A stretch of DNA of 64,000 nt from Xylocopa sonorina (GCF_050948175.1 NW_027490097.1:62001-126000); one strand, 5' to 3'. Numbered from the stretch's first letter, positions 25,630-39,960 are shown. Numbers and translations are program-made. The notes: generated from the letters alone by a model not told the origin.

Positions 25630-27000
25630 GACCCTTCCATGCTAGGAAATAGCGTTTGCAGATGCCTACGTATCGTAGCAATAGAGTTCTAATGCTTCTC
25701 AAAACGCGATATAGCACCTCATTCCTATGTTTCATGATAATATATAATATTCATTGCGAAGTGTCATGTATATCTCGTATTCACTTCAAAAGAATGTAAA
25801 TGCGACCCTTCCATGCTAGGAAATAGCGTTTGCAGATGCCTACGTATCGTAGCAATAGAGTTCTAATGCTTCTCAAAACGCGATATAGCACCTCATTCCT
25901 ATGTTTCATGATAATATATAATATTCATTGCGAAGTGTCATGTATATCTCGTATTCACATCAAAAAAATGTAAATGCGACACTTCCATGCTAGGAAATAG
26001 CGTTTGCAGATGTCTACGTATCACAGCAATAGAGCACTAATGCTTCTTAGAACGAGATGTCGTATTTCATTTCTATGTTTCGTAATAAGATATAATATTC
26101 ATTGTGTAATGTTATGTATACCTCGTATTCACTTCAGTGAAATGTACGTGCGAAATTTCCTAGGCTAGGAAATAGAGTTTGCAGATGTATACGTATATTA
26201 GCAATAGAGTTCTAATGCTTCTCAGAACGCGATATAGCACATCATTCCTATGCTTCATGATAAGATATAATATTCATTGCGAAGTGTCATGTATATATCG
26301 TATTCACATCAAAAGAATGTAAATGCGACACTTCCATGCTAGGAAATAGCGTTTGCAGATGTCTACGTATCGTAGCAATAGAGTTCTAATGCTTCTTAGA
26401 ACGCGATATCGCACCTCACTGCTATGTTTCATGATAAGATATAATATTCATTATGGACTGATATGTATACATCGTACTCACTTCAAAAGAATGTAAATGC
26501 GACCCTTCCATGCTAGGGAAAAGCCTTTGCAGATGCCTACGTATCGTAGCAATAGAGTTCTAATGCTTCTCAAAACGCGATATAGCACCTCCTTCCTATG
26601 TTTCATGATAAGATATAATATTCATTGCGAAGTGTCATGTATATCTCGTATTCACATCAAAAGAATGTAAATGCGACACTGCCATGCTAGGAAATAGCGT
26701 TTGCAGATGTCTACGTATCACAGCAATAGAGCACTAATGCTTCTTAAAACGAGATGTCGTATTTCATTTCTATGTTTCGTAATAAGATATAATATTCATT
26801 GTGTATTGTTATGTATACCTCGTATTCACTTCAGTGAAATGTAAGTGCGAAATTTCCTTGCTAGGAAATGGAGTTTGCAGATGTCTACGTATATTAGCAA
26901 TAGAGTTCTAATGCTTCTCAAAACGCGATATAGCACCTCATTCCTATGTTTCATGATAAGATATAATATTCATTGCGAAGTGTCATGTATATCTCGTTTT
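25630..27000 (+). repeat. One-monomer and four-monomer duplications, ATATTAGC subclass
   Basis: Two adjacent nearly identical monomers with CGACCCTTCCATGCTAGG and GATGCCTACG lie at about 25630 and 25804 (174 bp apart). The monomer with CACAGCAATAGAGCACTAATG recurs at about 26021 and 26717 (696 bp, 4 monomers), and ATATTAGC follows at about 26196 and 26890. The same rare ATATTAGC variant occurs in block 1 (about 99) and, inverted, in block 2. Confidence 0.75.
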
Positions 27001-28419
27001 CACAACAAAAGAATGTAAATGCGACACTTCCATGCTAGGAAATATCGTTTGCAGATGTCTACGTATCGCAGTAATAGAGTTCCAATGCTTCCTAAAACGC
27101 TGTATCGCATCTCCCTTCTATGTTTCATGATAAGGTATAATATTCACTGCGAAGTGTCATGTATACCTCGTATTCACTTCAAAAGAATGTAGATGCGACA
27201 CTTCCATGCTAGGAAATAGCGTTTGCAGATGTCTACGTATCGTAGCAATAGAGCTCTAATGCTTCTTAAAACGCGGTATCGCATCTCACTGCTATGTTTC
27301 ACGAGAAGATATAATACTCATTATGGAGTGTCATGTATACCTCGTACTCACTTCAAAAGAATGTAAACGCGACCCTTCCATCCTAGGAAATAGCGTTTGC
27401 AGATGTCTACGTATCGTAGCACTAGAGTCCTAATGCTTCTTAGAACGCGATATCGCATCTCACTTCTATGTTTCATGATAAGATATAATATTCATTGCGA
27501 AGTGTCATGTATACCTCGTATTCACTTCAAAAGAACGTAAATAAGACACTTCCATGCTAGGAAATGGCGTTCGCAGATGTCTACGTATCGTAGCAATAGA
27601 GTTCTAATGCTTCTTGGAACGCGATAACGCATCTCACTTCTATGTTTCATGATAAGATATAATATTCATTGCGAAGTGTCATGCATACCTCGTATTCACT
27701 TCAAAAGAACGTAAATAAGACACTTCCACGCTAGGAAATAGCGTTTGCAGATGTCTAGGTATCGTAGCAATAGAGTTCTTATGATCCTTAAAACGCGATA
27801 TCGCACCGCATTTCTATGTTTCATGGTAAGATATAATATGATTTGCGAAGTGTTATGTATTCCTCGTCTACACTTCAAATGAATGTAAATGCGACACTTC
27901 CTTACTAGGAAATAGCGTTTGCAGATGTCTACGTATCGAAGCAATAGAGTTCAAATGCTTCTTAAAACGGGATATTGCATCTCATATCTATGTTTCATGA
28001 CAAGATATAATATTCATTGCGAAGTGTTATGCATTCCTCGTATACGATTCAAATGAATGTGAATGCGATACTTCCTCGCTAGGAAATAGCGTTTGCAGAT
28101 GTCTACGTATCGTAGAAGTAGCTTTCCAATGCTTCTTAAAACGCGATATCGCATCTCATTTCTATGTTTCATGGTAAGATATAATATGATTTGCGAAGTG
28201 TTATGTATTCCTCGTCTACACTTGAAGTGAATGTAAATGCGACACTTCCTAGCAAGGAAATAGCGTTTGCAGATGTCTACGTATCGAAGCAATAGAGTTC
28301 AAATGCTTCTTAAAACGAGATATTGCATCTCATATCTATGTTTCATGATAAGATATAATATTCATTGCGAAGTGTTATGCATTCCTCGTCTACGATACAA
28401 ATGAATGTAAATGCGACAC

Positions 28420-28433
28420 TTCCTTGCAAGGAA
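28420..28433. repeat. Perfect 14-bp palindrome of the B monomer (example copy)
   Basis: TTCCTTGCAAGGAA is its own reverse complement and occurs in many B-class monomers. This is one clear instance. Variants such as TTCCTAGCAAGGAA and TTCCTTGCAAAGAA keep most of the dyad, while A-class copies have the imperfect TTCCTTGCTAGGAA. It is a candidate binding site for a dimeric protein or a cruciform-forming site. Confidence 0.85.
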
Positions 28434-28972
28434 ATAGCGTTTACAGATGTCTACCTATCGTAGCAATAGAGTTCTAATGCTTCTTAAAACGCGATATCAC
28501 ATCTCATTTCTATGTTTCATGGTAAGATATAATATGATTTGCGAAGTGTTATGTATTCCTCGTCTACACTTCAAATGAATGTGAGTGCGATACTTCCTCG
28601 CTAGGAAATAGCGTTTGCAGATGTCTACGTATCGTAGCAACAGCTTTCTAATGCTTCTTAAAACGCGATATGGCATCTCATTTCTATGTTTGATGGTAAG
28701 ATATAATATGATTTGCGAAGTGTCATGTATTCCTCGTCTACACTTCAAATGAATGTAAATGCGACACTTCCTTGCAAGCAAATAGCGTTTGCAGATGTCT
28801 ACGTATCGAAGCAATAGAGTTCTTATGATTCTTAAAACGCGATATCGCATCTCATTTCTATGTTTCATGGTAAGATATAATATTCATTGCGAAGTGTTAT
28901 GCATTCCTCGTCTACGATTCAAATGAATGTAAATGCGACACTTCCTTGCAAGGAAATAGCGTTTGCAGATGT

Positions 28973-28985
28973 CTACGTATCGTAG
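28973..28985. repeat. 5-bp stem, 3-base loop dyad of the monomer (example copy)
   Basis: CTACG-TAT-CGTAG forms a short hairpin-capable inverted repeat in most monomers. Copies with CTACGTATCGAAG or CTACCTATCGTAG have one broken pair. It lies about 40 bp after the TTCCTTGCAAGGAA palindrome. Confidence 0.8.
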
Positions 28986-29360
28986 CAATAGAGTTTTTAT
29001 GATTCTTAAAACTCGATATCGCATCTCATTTCTATGTTTCATGGTAAGATATAATATGATTTGCGAAGTGTTATGTATTCCTCGTCTACACTTCAAATGA
29101 ATGTGAATGCGATACTTCCTCGCTAGGAAATAGCGTTTGCAGATGTCTAGGTATCGTAGCAATAGAGTTCTTATGATCCTTGAAACGCGATATCGCATCG
29201 CATTTCTATGTTTCATGGTAAGATATAATATGATTTGCGAAGTGTTATGTATTCCTCGTCTACACTTCAAATGAATGTAAATGCGACACTTCCTTACTAG
29301 GAAATAGCGTTTGCAGATGTCTACGTATCGAAGCAATAGAGTTCAAATGCTTCTTAAAAC

Positions 29361-29370
29361 GCGATATCGC
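29361..29370. repeat. 10-bp GCGATATCGC palindrome of the monomer (example copy)
   Basis: A perfect palindrome found in most monomers of both classes (also an EcoRV site, so that digestion of this array should give a 174-bp ladder). Variants include GAGATATTGC and GCGATATGGC in particular positions of the higher-order units. Confidence 0.85.
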
Positions 29371-30126
29371 ATCTCATTTCTATGTTTCATGGTAAGATAT
29401 AATATGATTTGCGAAGTGTTATGTATTCCTCGTCTACACTTCAAATGAATGTAAATGCGACACTTCCTTGCAAAGAAATAGCGTTTGCAGATGTCTACGT
29501 ATCGTAGCAATAGATTCCTAATGCTTCTTAAAACGCGATATCGCATCTCATTTCTATGTTTCATGGTAGGATATAGTATGATTTGCGAATTGTCATGTAT
29601 TCCTCGTCTACACTTCAAATGAATGTAAATGCGACACTTCCTTGCAAGGAAATAGCGTTTGCAGATGTCTACGTATCGTAGCAATAGAGTTTTTATGATT
29701 CTTAAAACGCGATATCGCATCTCATTTCTATGTTTCATGGTAAGATATAATATTCATTGCGAAGTGTTATGCATTCCTCGTCTACGATTCAAATGAATGT
29801 AAATGCGACACTTCCTTGCAAGGAAATAGCGTTTGCAGATGTCTACGTATCGTAGCAATAGAGTTTTTATGATTCTTAAAACTCGATATCGCATCTCATT
29901 TCTATATTTCATGGTAAGATATAATATGATTTGCGCAGTGTTATGTATTCCTCGTCTACACTCCAAATGATTGTGAATGCGACACTTCCACGCTAGGAAA
30001 TAGCGTTTGCAGATGTCTACGTATCGTAGCAATAGATTCCTAATGCTTCTTAAAACGCGATATCGCATCTCATTTCTATATTTCACGGTAAGATATAATA
30101 TGATTTGCGAAGTGTTATGTATTCCT

Positions 30127-32530
30127 CGTCAACACTTCAAATGAATGCAATTGCGACACTTCCTTGCAAGGAAATAGCGATTGCAGATGTCTATGTATCG
30201 AAGCAATAGCTTTCTAAAGCTTCTTAAAACGCGATATCGCATCTCATTTCTATGTTTCATGGTAAGATATAGTATGATTTGCGAAGTGTCATGTATTCCT
30301 CGTCTACACTTCAAATGAATGTAAATGCGACACTTCCTTGCAAGGAAATAGCGTTTGCAGATGTCTACGTATCGTAGCAATAGAGTTTTTATGATTCTTA
30401 AAACGCGATATCGCATCTCATTTCTATGTTTCATGGTAAGATACAATATTCATTGCGAAGTGTTATGCATTCCTCGTCTACGATTCAAATGAATGTAAAT
30501 GCGACACTTCCTTGCAAGGAAATAGCGTTTGCAGATGTCTACGTATCGTAGCAATAGAGTTTTTATGATTCTTAAAACTCGATATCGCATCTCATTTCTA
30601 TATTTCATGGTAAGATATAATATGATTTGCGAAGTGTTATGTATTCCTCGTCTACACTCCAAATGATTGTGAATGCGACACTTCCACGCTAGGAAATAGC
30701 GTTTGCAGATGTCTACGTATCGTAGCAATAGATTCCTAATGCTTCTTAAAACGCGATATCGCATCTCATTTCTATATTTCACGGTAAGATATAATATGAT
30801 TTGCGAAGTGTTATGTATTCCTCGTCTACACTCCAAATGATTGTGAATGCGACACTTCCTTGCAAGGAAATAGCGTATGCAGATGTCTACGTATCGTAGC
30901 AATAGCTTTCTAATGCTTCTTAAAACGCGATATCGCATCTCATTTCTATGTTTCATGGGAAGATATAATATGATTTGCGAAGTGTTATGCATTCCTCGTC
31001 TACACTTCAAATGAATGTAAATGCGAAACTTCCTTGCAAGGAAATAGCGTTTGCAGATGTCTACGTATCGTAGCAATAGATTTCTAATGCTTCTTAAAAC
31101 GCGATATCGCACCTCATTTCTATGTTTCATGGTAAGATATAATATGATTCGCGAAGTGTTATGTATTCCTCGTCAACACTTCAAATGAATGCAATTGCGA
31201 CACTTCCTTGCAAGGAAATAGCGATTGCAGATGTCTATGTATCGAAGCAATAGCTTTCTAAAGCTTCTTAAAACGCGATATCGCATCTCATTTCTATGTT
31301 TCATGGTAAGATATAGTATGATTTGCGAAGTGTCATGTATTCCTCGTCTACACTTCAAATGAATGTAAATGCGACACTTCCTTGCAAGGAAATAGCGTTT
31401 GCAGATGTCTACGTATCGTAGCAATAGAGTTTTTATGATTCTTAAAACGCGATATCGCATCTCATTTCTATGTTTCATGGTAAGATATAATATTCATTGC
31501 GAAGTGTTATGCATTCCTCGTCTACGATTCAAATGAATGTAAATGCGACACTTCCTTGCAAGGAAATAGCGTTTGCAGATGTCTACGTATCGTAGCAATA
31601 GAGTTTTTATGATTCTTAAAACTCGATATCGCATCTCATTTCTATATTTCATGGTAAGATATAATATGATTTGCGAAGTGTTATGTATTCCTCGTCTACA
31701 CTCCAAATGATTGTGAATGCGACACTTCCACGCTAGGAAATAGCGTTTGCAGATGTCTACGTATCGTAGCAATAGATTCCTAATGCTTCTTAAAACGCGA
31801 TATCGCATCTCATTTCTATATTTCACGGTAAGATATAATATGATTTGCGAAGTGTTATGTATTCCTCGTCTACACTCCAAATGATTGTGAATGCGACACT
31901 TCCTTGCAAGGAAATAGCGTTTGCAGATGTCTACGTATCGTAGCAATAGCTTTCTAATGCTTCTTAAAACGCGATATCGCATCTCATTTCTATGTTTCAT
32001 GGGAATATATAATATGATTTGCGAAGTGTTATGCATTCCTCGTCTACACTTCAAATGAATGTAAATGCGAAACTTCCTTGCAAGGAAATAGCGTTTGCAG
32101 ATGTCTACGTATCGTAGCAATAGATTTCTAATGCTTCTTAAAACGCGATATCGCACCTCATTTCTATGTTTCATGGTAAGATATAATATGATTCGAGAAG
32201 TGTTATGTATTCCTCGTCAACACTTCAAATGAGTGCAATTGCGACACTTCCTTGCAAGGAAATAGCGATTGCAGATGTCTATGTATCGAAGCAATAGCTT
32301 TCTAAAGCTTCTTAAAACGCGATATCGCATCTCATTTCTATGTTTCATGGTAAGATATAGTATGATTTGCGAAGTGTCATGTATTCCTCGTCTACACTTC
32401 AAATGAATGTAAATGCGACACTTCCTTGCAAGGAAATAGCGTTTGCAGATGTCTACGTATCGTAGCAATAGAGTTTTTATGATTCTTAAAACGCGATATC
32501 GCATCTCATTTCTATGTTTCATGGTAAGAT
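30127..32530 (+). repeat. Higher-order repeat: 6-monomer unit (1044 bp), two and a third copies
   Basis: The rare CGTCAACACTTC variant, followed by CTATGTATCGAAGCAATAGC, occurs at 30127, 31171 and 32215, exactly 1044 bp (6 x 174) apart. The other variants between these points also repeat (CTATATTTCACGG at 30777 and 31821). The third copy diverges at about 32530. Upstream of 30127 the same variants are spaced 696 bp (4 monomers), so an older 4-monomer arrangement precedes it. Confidence 0.85.
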
Positions 32531-34569
32531 ATAATATGATTTGCGAAGTCTCTTGTATTCCTCGTCTACACTTCAAAGGAATGTAAATGCGACACTTCCT
32601 TGCAAGGAAATAGCGTTTGCAGATGTCTACGTATCGTAGCAATAGAGTTTTTATGATTCTTAAAACTCGATATCGCATCTCATTTCTATATTTCATGGTA
32701 AGATATAATATGATTTGCGGAGTGTTATGTATTCCTCGTCTACACTCCAAATGATTGTGAATGCGACACTTCCACGCTAGGAAATAGCGTTTGCAGATGT
32801 CTAGGTATCGTAGCAATAGAGTTCTTATGATCCTTAAAACGCGATATCGCATCGCATTTCTATGTTTCATGGTAAGATATAATATGATTTGCGAAGTGTT
32901 ATGTATTCCTCGTCTACACTTCAAATGAATGTAAATGCGACACTTCCTTACTAGGAAATAGCTTTTGCAGATGTCTACGTATCGAAGCAATAGAGTTCAA
33001 ATGCTTCTTAAAACGAGATATTGCATCTCATATCTATGTTTCATGACAAGATATAATATTCATTGCGAAGTGTTATGCATTCCTCGTATACGATTCAAAT
33101 GAATATGAATGCGATACTTCCTCGCTAGGAAATAGCGTTTACAGGTGTCTACCTATCGTAGCAATAGAGTTCTAATGCTTCCTAAAACGCGATATCGCAT
33201 CTCATTTCTATGTTTCATGGTAAGATATAATATGATTTGCGAAGTGTTATGTATTCCTCGTCTACACTTCAAATGAATGTAAATGCGACACTTCCTTGCA
33301 AAGAAATAGCGTTTGCAGATGTCTACGTATCGTAGCAATAGATTCCTAATGCTTCTTAAAACGCGATATCGCATCTCATTTCTATGTTTCATGGTAAGAT
33401 ATAACATGATTTGCGAAGTGTTATGTATTCCTCGTCTACACTTCAAATGAATGTGAATGCGATACTTCCTCGCTAGGAAATAGCGTTTGCAGATGTCTAC
33501 GTATCGTAGCAATAGCTTTCTAATGCTTCTTAAAACGCGATATCGCATCTCATTTCTATGTTTCATGATAAGATATAACATGATTTGCGAAGTGTTATGT
33601 ATTCCTCGTCTACACTTCAAATGAATGTGAATGCGATACTTCGTCGCTAGGAAATAGCGTTTGCAGATGTCTACGTATCGTAGCAATAGCTTTCTAATGC
33701 TTCTTAAAACGAGATATTGCATCTCATTTCTATGTTTCATGGTAAGATATAATATGATTCGCGAAGTGTTATGTATTCCTCGTCAACACTTCAAATGAAT
33801 GCAAATGCGACACTTCCTTGCAAGGAAATAGCGTTTGCAGATGTCTTTGTATCGAAGCAATAGCTTTCTAAAGCTTCTTAAAACGCGATATCGCATCTCA
33901 TTTCTATGTTTCATGGTAAGATATAATATGATTTGCGAAGTGTTATGTATTCCTCGTCTACACTTCAAATGAATGTAAATGCGACACTTCCTTGCAAAGA
34001 AATAGCGTTTGCAGATGTCTACGTATTGTAGCAATAGATTCCTAATGCTTCTTAAAACGCGATATCGCATCTCATTTCTATGTTTCATGATAAGATATAA
34101 TATTCATTGCGAAGTGTTACGCATTCCTCGTCTACGATACAAATGAATGTAAATGCGACACTTCCTTGCAAGGAAATAGCGTTTGCAGATGTCTACCTAT
34201 CGTAGCAATAGAGTTCTAATGCTTCTTAAAACGCGATATCGCATCTCATTTCTATGTTTCATGGTAAGATATAATATGATTTGCGAAGTGTTATCTATTC
34301 CTCGTCAACACTTCAAATGAATGTAAATGCGACACTTCCTTGCAAGGAAATAGCGATTGCAGATGTCTACGTATCGTAGCAATAGAGTTCAAATGCTTCT
34401 TAAAACGAGATATTGCATCTCATATCTATGTTTCATGATAAGATATAATATTCATTGCGAAGTGTTATGCATTCCTCGTCTACGATTCAAATGAATGTAA
34501 ATGCGACACTTCCTTGCTGGGAAATAGCGTCTGCAGATGTCTAGGTATCGTAGCAATTGAGTTCTAATG

Positions 34570-35716
34570 CTTCTTAAAACGCGATATGGCATCTCATTTC
34601 TATGTTTCATGGTAAGATATAATATGATTTGCGATGTGTCATGTATTCCTCGTCTACACTTCAAATGAATGTAAATGCGACACTTCCTTGCAAGCAAATA
34701 GCGTTTGCAGATGTCTACGTATCGAAGCAATAGAGTTCTTATGATTCTTAAAACGCGATATCGCATCTCATTTCTATGTTTCATGGTAAGATATAATATT
34801 CATTGCGAAGTGTTATGCATTCCTCGTCTACGACTCAAATGAATGTAAATGCGACACTTCCTTGCAAGGAAATAGCGTTTGCAGATGTCTACGTATCGTA
34901 GCAATGGAGTTCTTATGATTCTTAAAACGCGATATCGCATCTCAATTCTATGTTTCATGGTAAGATATAATATGATTTGCGAAGTGTTATGCATTCCTCG
35001 TCTACACTTCAAATGAATGCAAATGCGACACTTCCTTGCAAGGAAATAGCGTTTGCAGATGTCTACGTATCGAAGCAATAGCTTTCTAAAGCTTCTTAAA
35101 ACGCGATATCGCATCTCATTTCTAAGTTTCATGGTAAGATATAATATGATTTGCGAAGTGTCATGTATTCCTCGTCTACACTTCAAATGAATGTAAATGC
35201 GACACTTCCTTGCAAGGAAATAGCGTTTGCAGATGTCTACGTATCGTAGCAATAGAGTTTTTATGATTCTTAAAACGCGATATTGCATCTCATATCTATG
35301 TTTCATGATAAAATATAATATTCATTGCTAAGTGTTATGCATTCCTCGTCTACGATTCAAATGAATGTAAATTCGACACTTCCTTGCAAGGAAATAGCGT
35401 TTACAGATGTCTACCTATCGTAGCAATAGAGTTCTAATGCTTCTTAAAACGCGATATCGCATCTCATTTCTATGTTTCATGGTAAGATATAATATGAATT
35501 GCGAAGTGTTATGTATTCCTCGTCTACACTTCAAATGAATGTAAATGCGACACTTCCTTGCAAAGAAATAGCGTTTGCAGGTGTCTACGTATCGTAGCAA
35601 TAGATTCCTAATGCTTCTTAAAACGCGATATCGCATCTCATTCCTATGTTTCATGGTAAGATATAACATGATTTGCGAAGTGTTATGTATTCCTCGTCTA
35701 CACTTCAAATGAATGT
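34570..35716 (+). repeat. Long-range duplicate, left copy (partner at 41182-42328)
   Basis: A segment of about 1147 bp that recurs 6612 bp (38 monomers) downstream with shared private variants, such as GCGATGTGTCATG, CGACTCAAATG, AAAATATAATATTCATTGCTAAG and ATATGAATTGCG. The match starts after a divergent monomer at about 34570 and ends at about 35716, where the left copy continues GTAAATGCGACAC and the right copy GTGAGTGCGATAC. Confidence 0.8.
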
Positions 35717-38036
35717 AAATGCGACACTTCCTTGCAAGCAAATAGCGTTTGCAGATGTCTACGTATCGAAGCAATAGAGTTCTTATGATTCTTAAAACGC
35801 GATATCGCATCTCATTTCTATGTTTCATGGTAAGATATAATATTCTTTGCGAAGTGTTATGCATTCCTCGTCTACGATTCAAATGAATGTAAATGCGACA
35901 CTTCCTTGCAAGGAAATAGCGTTTGCAGATGTCTACGTATCGTAGCAATAGAGTTTTTATGATTCTTAAAACTCGATATCGCATCTCATTTCTATATTTC
36001 ATGGTAAGATATAATATGATTTGCGAAGTGTTATGTATTCCTCGTCTACACTCCAAATGATTGTGAATGCGACACTTCCTTGCAAGGAAATAGCGTTTGC
36101 AGATGTCTACGTATCGTAGCAATGGCGTTCTTATGATTCTTAAAACGCAATATCGCATCTCAATTCTATGTTTCATGGTAAGATATAATATGATTTGCGA
36201 AGTGTTATGCATTCCTCGTCTACACTTCAAATGAATGTAAATGCGAAACTTCCTTGCAAGGAAATAGCGTTTGCAGATGTCTATGTATCGAAGCAATAGC
36301 TTTCTAAAGCTTCTTAAAACGCGATATCGCATCTCATTTCTATGTTTCATGGTAAGATATAGTATGATTTGCGAATTGTCATGTATTCCTCGTCTACACT
36401 TCAAATGAATGTAAATGCGACACTTCCTTGCAAGGAAATAGCGTTTGCAGATGTCTACGTATCGTAGCAATAGAGTTTTTATGATTCTTAAAACGCGATA
36501 TCGCATCTCATTTCTATGTTTCATGGTAAGATATAATATGATTTGCGAAGTCTCTTGTATTCCTCGTCTACACTTCAAAGGAATGTGAACGCGACACTTC
36601 CTCGCTAGGAAATAGCGTTTGCAGATATCTACGTATCGTAGCAATGGAGTTCTTATGATTCTTAAAACGCGATATCGCATCTCAATTCTATGTTTGATGG
36701 TAAGATATAATATGATTTGCGAAGTGTCTTGTATTCCTCGTCTACGATTCAAATGAACGTAAATGCGACACTTCCTTGCATGGAAATAGCGTTTGCAGAT
36801 GTCTACGTATCGAAGCAATAGAGATCAAATGCTTCTTAAATCGAGATACTGCATCTCATTTCTATGTTTCATGGTAAGATATAATATGATTTGCGAAGTG
36901 TTATGTATTCCTCGTCTACACTTGAAGTGAATGTAAATGCGACACTTCCTAGCAAGGAAATAGAGTTTGCAGATGTCTACGTATCGAAGCAATAGAGTTC
37001 ATATGCTTCTTAAAACGAGATATTGCATCTCATATATATGTTTCATGATAAGATATAATATTCATTGCCAAGTGTTATGCATTCCTCGTCTACGATACAA
37101 ATGAATGTAAATGCGACACTTCCTTGCAAGGAAATAGCGTTTACAGATGTCTACCTATCGTAGCAATAGAGTTCTAATGCTTCTTAAAACGCGATATCGC
37201 ATCTCGTTTCTATGTTTCATGGTAAGATATAATATGATTTGCGAAGTGTTATGTATTCCTCGTCTACACTTCAAATGAATGTAAATGCGACACTTCCTTG
37301 CAAAGAAATAGCGTTTGCAGATGTCTACGTATCGTAGCAATAGATTCCTAATGCATCTTAAAACGCGATATCGCATCTCATTTCTATGTTTCATGGAAAG
37401 ATATAACATGATTTGCGAAGTGTTATGTATTCCTCGTCTACACTTCAAATGAATGTGAGTGCGATACTTCCTCGCTAGGAAATAGCGTTTGCAGATGTCT
37501 ACGTATCGTAGCAATAGCTTTCTAATGCTTCTTAAAACGCGATATGGCATCTCATTTCTATGTTTCATGGTAAGATATAATATGATTTGCGAAGTGTCAT
37601 GTATTCCTCGTCTACACTTCAAATGAATGTAAATGCGACACTTCCTTGCTAGGAAATAGCGTTTGCAGATGTCTAGCTATCATAGCAATAGAGTTCAAAT
37701 GCTTCTTGAAACGAGATATTGCATCTCATATCTATGATTCATGATAAGATATAATATTCATTGCGAAGTGTTATGCATTCCTCGTATACGATTCAAATGA
37801 ATGCAAATGTGACACTTCCTTCCAAGGAAATAGCGTCTGCAGATGTCTACGTATCGAAGCAATAGAGTTCAAATGCTTGTTAAAACGAGATATTGCATCT
37901 CATATCTATGTTTTATGATAAGATATAATATTCATTGCGAAGTGTTATACATTCCTCGTCTACGATTCAAATGATTGTAAATACGACACTTCCTTGCAAG
38001 GAAATAGCGTTTGCAGATGTCTACGTATCGAAGCAA

Positions 38037-39960
38037 TAGAGTTCAAATGCTTCTTAAAACGAGATATTGCATCTCATATCTATGTTTCATGATAAGATAT
38101 AATATTCATTGCGAAGTGTTATGCATTCCTCGTATACGATTCAAATGAATGTGAATGCGATACTTCCTCGCTAGGAAATAGCGTTTGCAGATGTCTACGT
38201 ATCGTAGTAGTAGCTTTCTAATGCTTCTTAAAACGCGATATCGCATCTCATTTCTATGTTTCATGGTAAGATATAATATGATTTGCGATGTGTTATGTAT
38301 TCCTCGTCTACACTTCAAGTGAATGTAAATGCGACACTTCTTAGCAAGGAAATAGCGTTTGCAGATATCTACGTATCGAAGCAATAGAGTTCAAATGCTT
38401 CTTAAAACGAGATATTGCATCTCATATCTATGTTTCATGATAAGATATAATATTCATTGCGAAGTGTTATGCATTCCTCGTATACGATACAAATGAATGT
38501 GAATGCGATACTTCCTCGCTAGGAAATAGCGTTTGCAGATGTCTACGTATCGTAGCAGTAGCTTTCTAATGCTTCTTAAAACGCGATATCGCATCTCATT
38601 TCTATGTTTCATGGTAAGATATAATATGATTTGCGAAGTGTTATGTATTCCTCGTCTACACTTCAAGTGAATGTAAATGCGACACTTCTTAGCAAGGAAA
38701 TAGCGTTTGCAGATGTCTACGTATCGAAGCAATAGAGTTCAAATGCTTCTTAAAACGAGATATTGCATCTCATATCTATGTTTCATGATAAGATATAATA
38801 TTCATTGCGAAGTGTTATGCACTCATCGTATACGATTCAAATGAATGTGAATGCGATACTTCCTCGCTAGGAAATAGCGTTTGCAGATGTCTACGTATCG
38901 TAGTAGTAGCTTTCTAATGCTTCTTAAAACGCGATATCGCATCTCATTTCTATGTTTCATGGTAAGATATAATATGATTTGCGATGTGTTATGTATTCCT
39001 CGTCTACACTTCAAGTGAATGTAAATGCGACACTTCTTAGCAAGGAAATAGCGTTTGCAGATATCTACGTATCGAAGCAATAGAGTTCAAATGCTTCTTA
39101 AAACGAGATATTGCATCTCATATCTATGTTTCATGATAAGATATAATATTCATTGCGAAGTGTTATGCATTCCTCGTCTACGATTCAAATGAATGTAAAT
39201 GCGACTCTTCCTTGCAAGGAAATAGCGTTTACAGATGTCTACCTATCGTAGCAATAGAGTTCTAATGCTTCTTAAAACGCGATATCGCATCTCATTTCTA
39301 TGTTTCATGGTAAGGTATAACATGATTTGCGAAGTGTTATGTATTCCTCGTCTACACTTCAAATGAATGTGAATGCGATACTTCCTCGCTAGGAAATAGC
39401 GTTTGCAGATGTCTACGTATCGTAGCAATAGCTTTCTAATGCTTCTTAAAACGCGATATCGCATCTCATTTCTATGTTTCATGGTAAGATATAATATGAT
39501 TTGCGAAGTGTTATGTATTCCTCGTCTACACTTCAAGTGAATGTAAATGCGACACTTCTTAGCAAGGAAATAGCGTTTGCAGATATCTACGTATCGAAGC
39601 AATAGAGTTCAAATGCTTCTTAAAACGAGATATTGCATCTCATATCTATGTTTCATGATAAGATATAATATTCATTGCGAAGTGTTATGCATTCCTCGTA
39701 TACGATACAAATGAATGTGAATGCGATACTTCCTCGCTAGGAAATAGCGTTTGCAGATGTCTACGTATCGTAGCAGTAGCTTTCTAATGCTTCTTAAAAC
39801 GCGATATCGCATCTCATTTCTATGTTTCATGGTAAGATATAATATGATTTGCGAAGTGTTATGTATTCCTCGTCTACACTTCAAGTGAATGTAAATGCGA
39901 CACTTCTTAGCAAGGAAATAGCGTTTGCAGATGTCTACGTATCGAAGCAATAGAGTTCAA
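38037..39960 (+). repeat. Higher-order repeat: dimers (348 bp)
   Basis: Two alternating monomer types, one with CGTATACGATTCAAATGAATGTGAATGCGATAC and one with ACTTCAAGTGAATG and TTCTTAGCAAGG, repeat at 348 bp. The same phase recurs around 38.1, 38.45, 38.8 and again 39.67 kb. A three-monomer step at about 39.1-39.6 kb interrupts the rhythm. Confidence 0.8.

Larger units (their letters stand above)
11701..27790 (+). repeat. Main satellite array, A section, about 92 monomers
   Basis: Continuous head-to-tail 174-bp monomers in forward orientation. The A class has TCATGTATACCTCG and TTCAAAAGAATG. Several subtypes are mixed. One has GACACTTCCATGCTAGG with TCCGCATCGAGGCCATAGAG and CTTCTTAAAACG. 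Another has GACTATTGCTTGCTAGG with CTACTTAAATCGCG. A third (about 25.6-27.7 kb) matches block 1 and the inverted block in carrying ATATTAGC. The first few monomers next to the insertion (about 11701-12000) are the most diverged and B-like (TTCCTCGTCTACACTTCAAATG). No transposable element interrupts the section. Confidence 0.95.
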
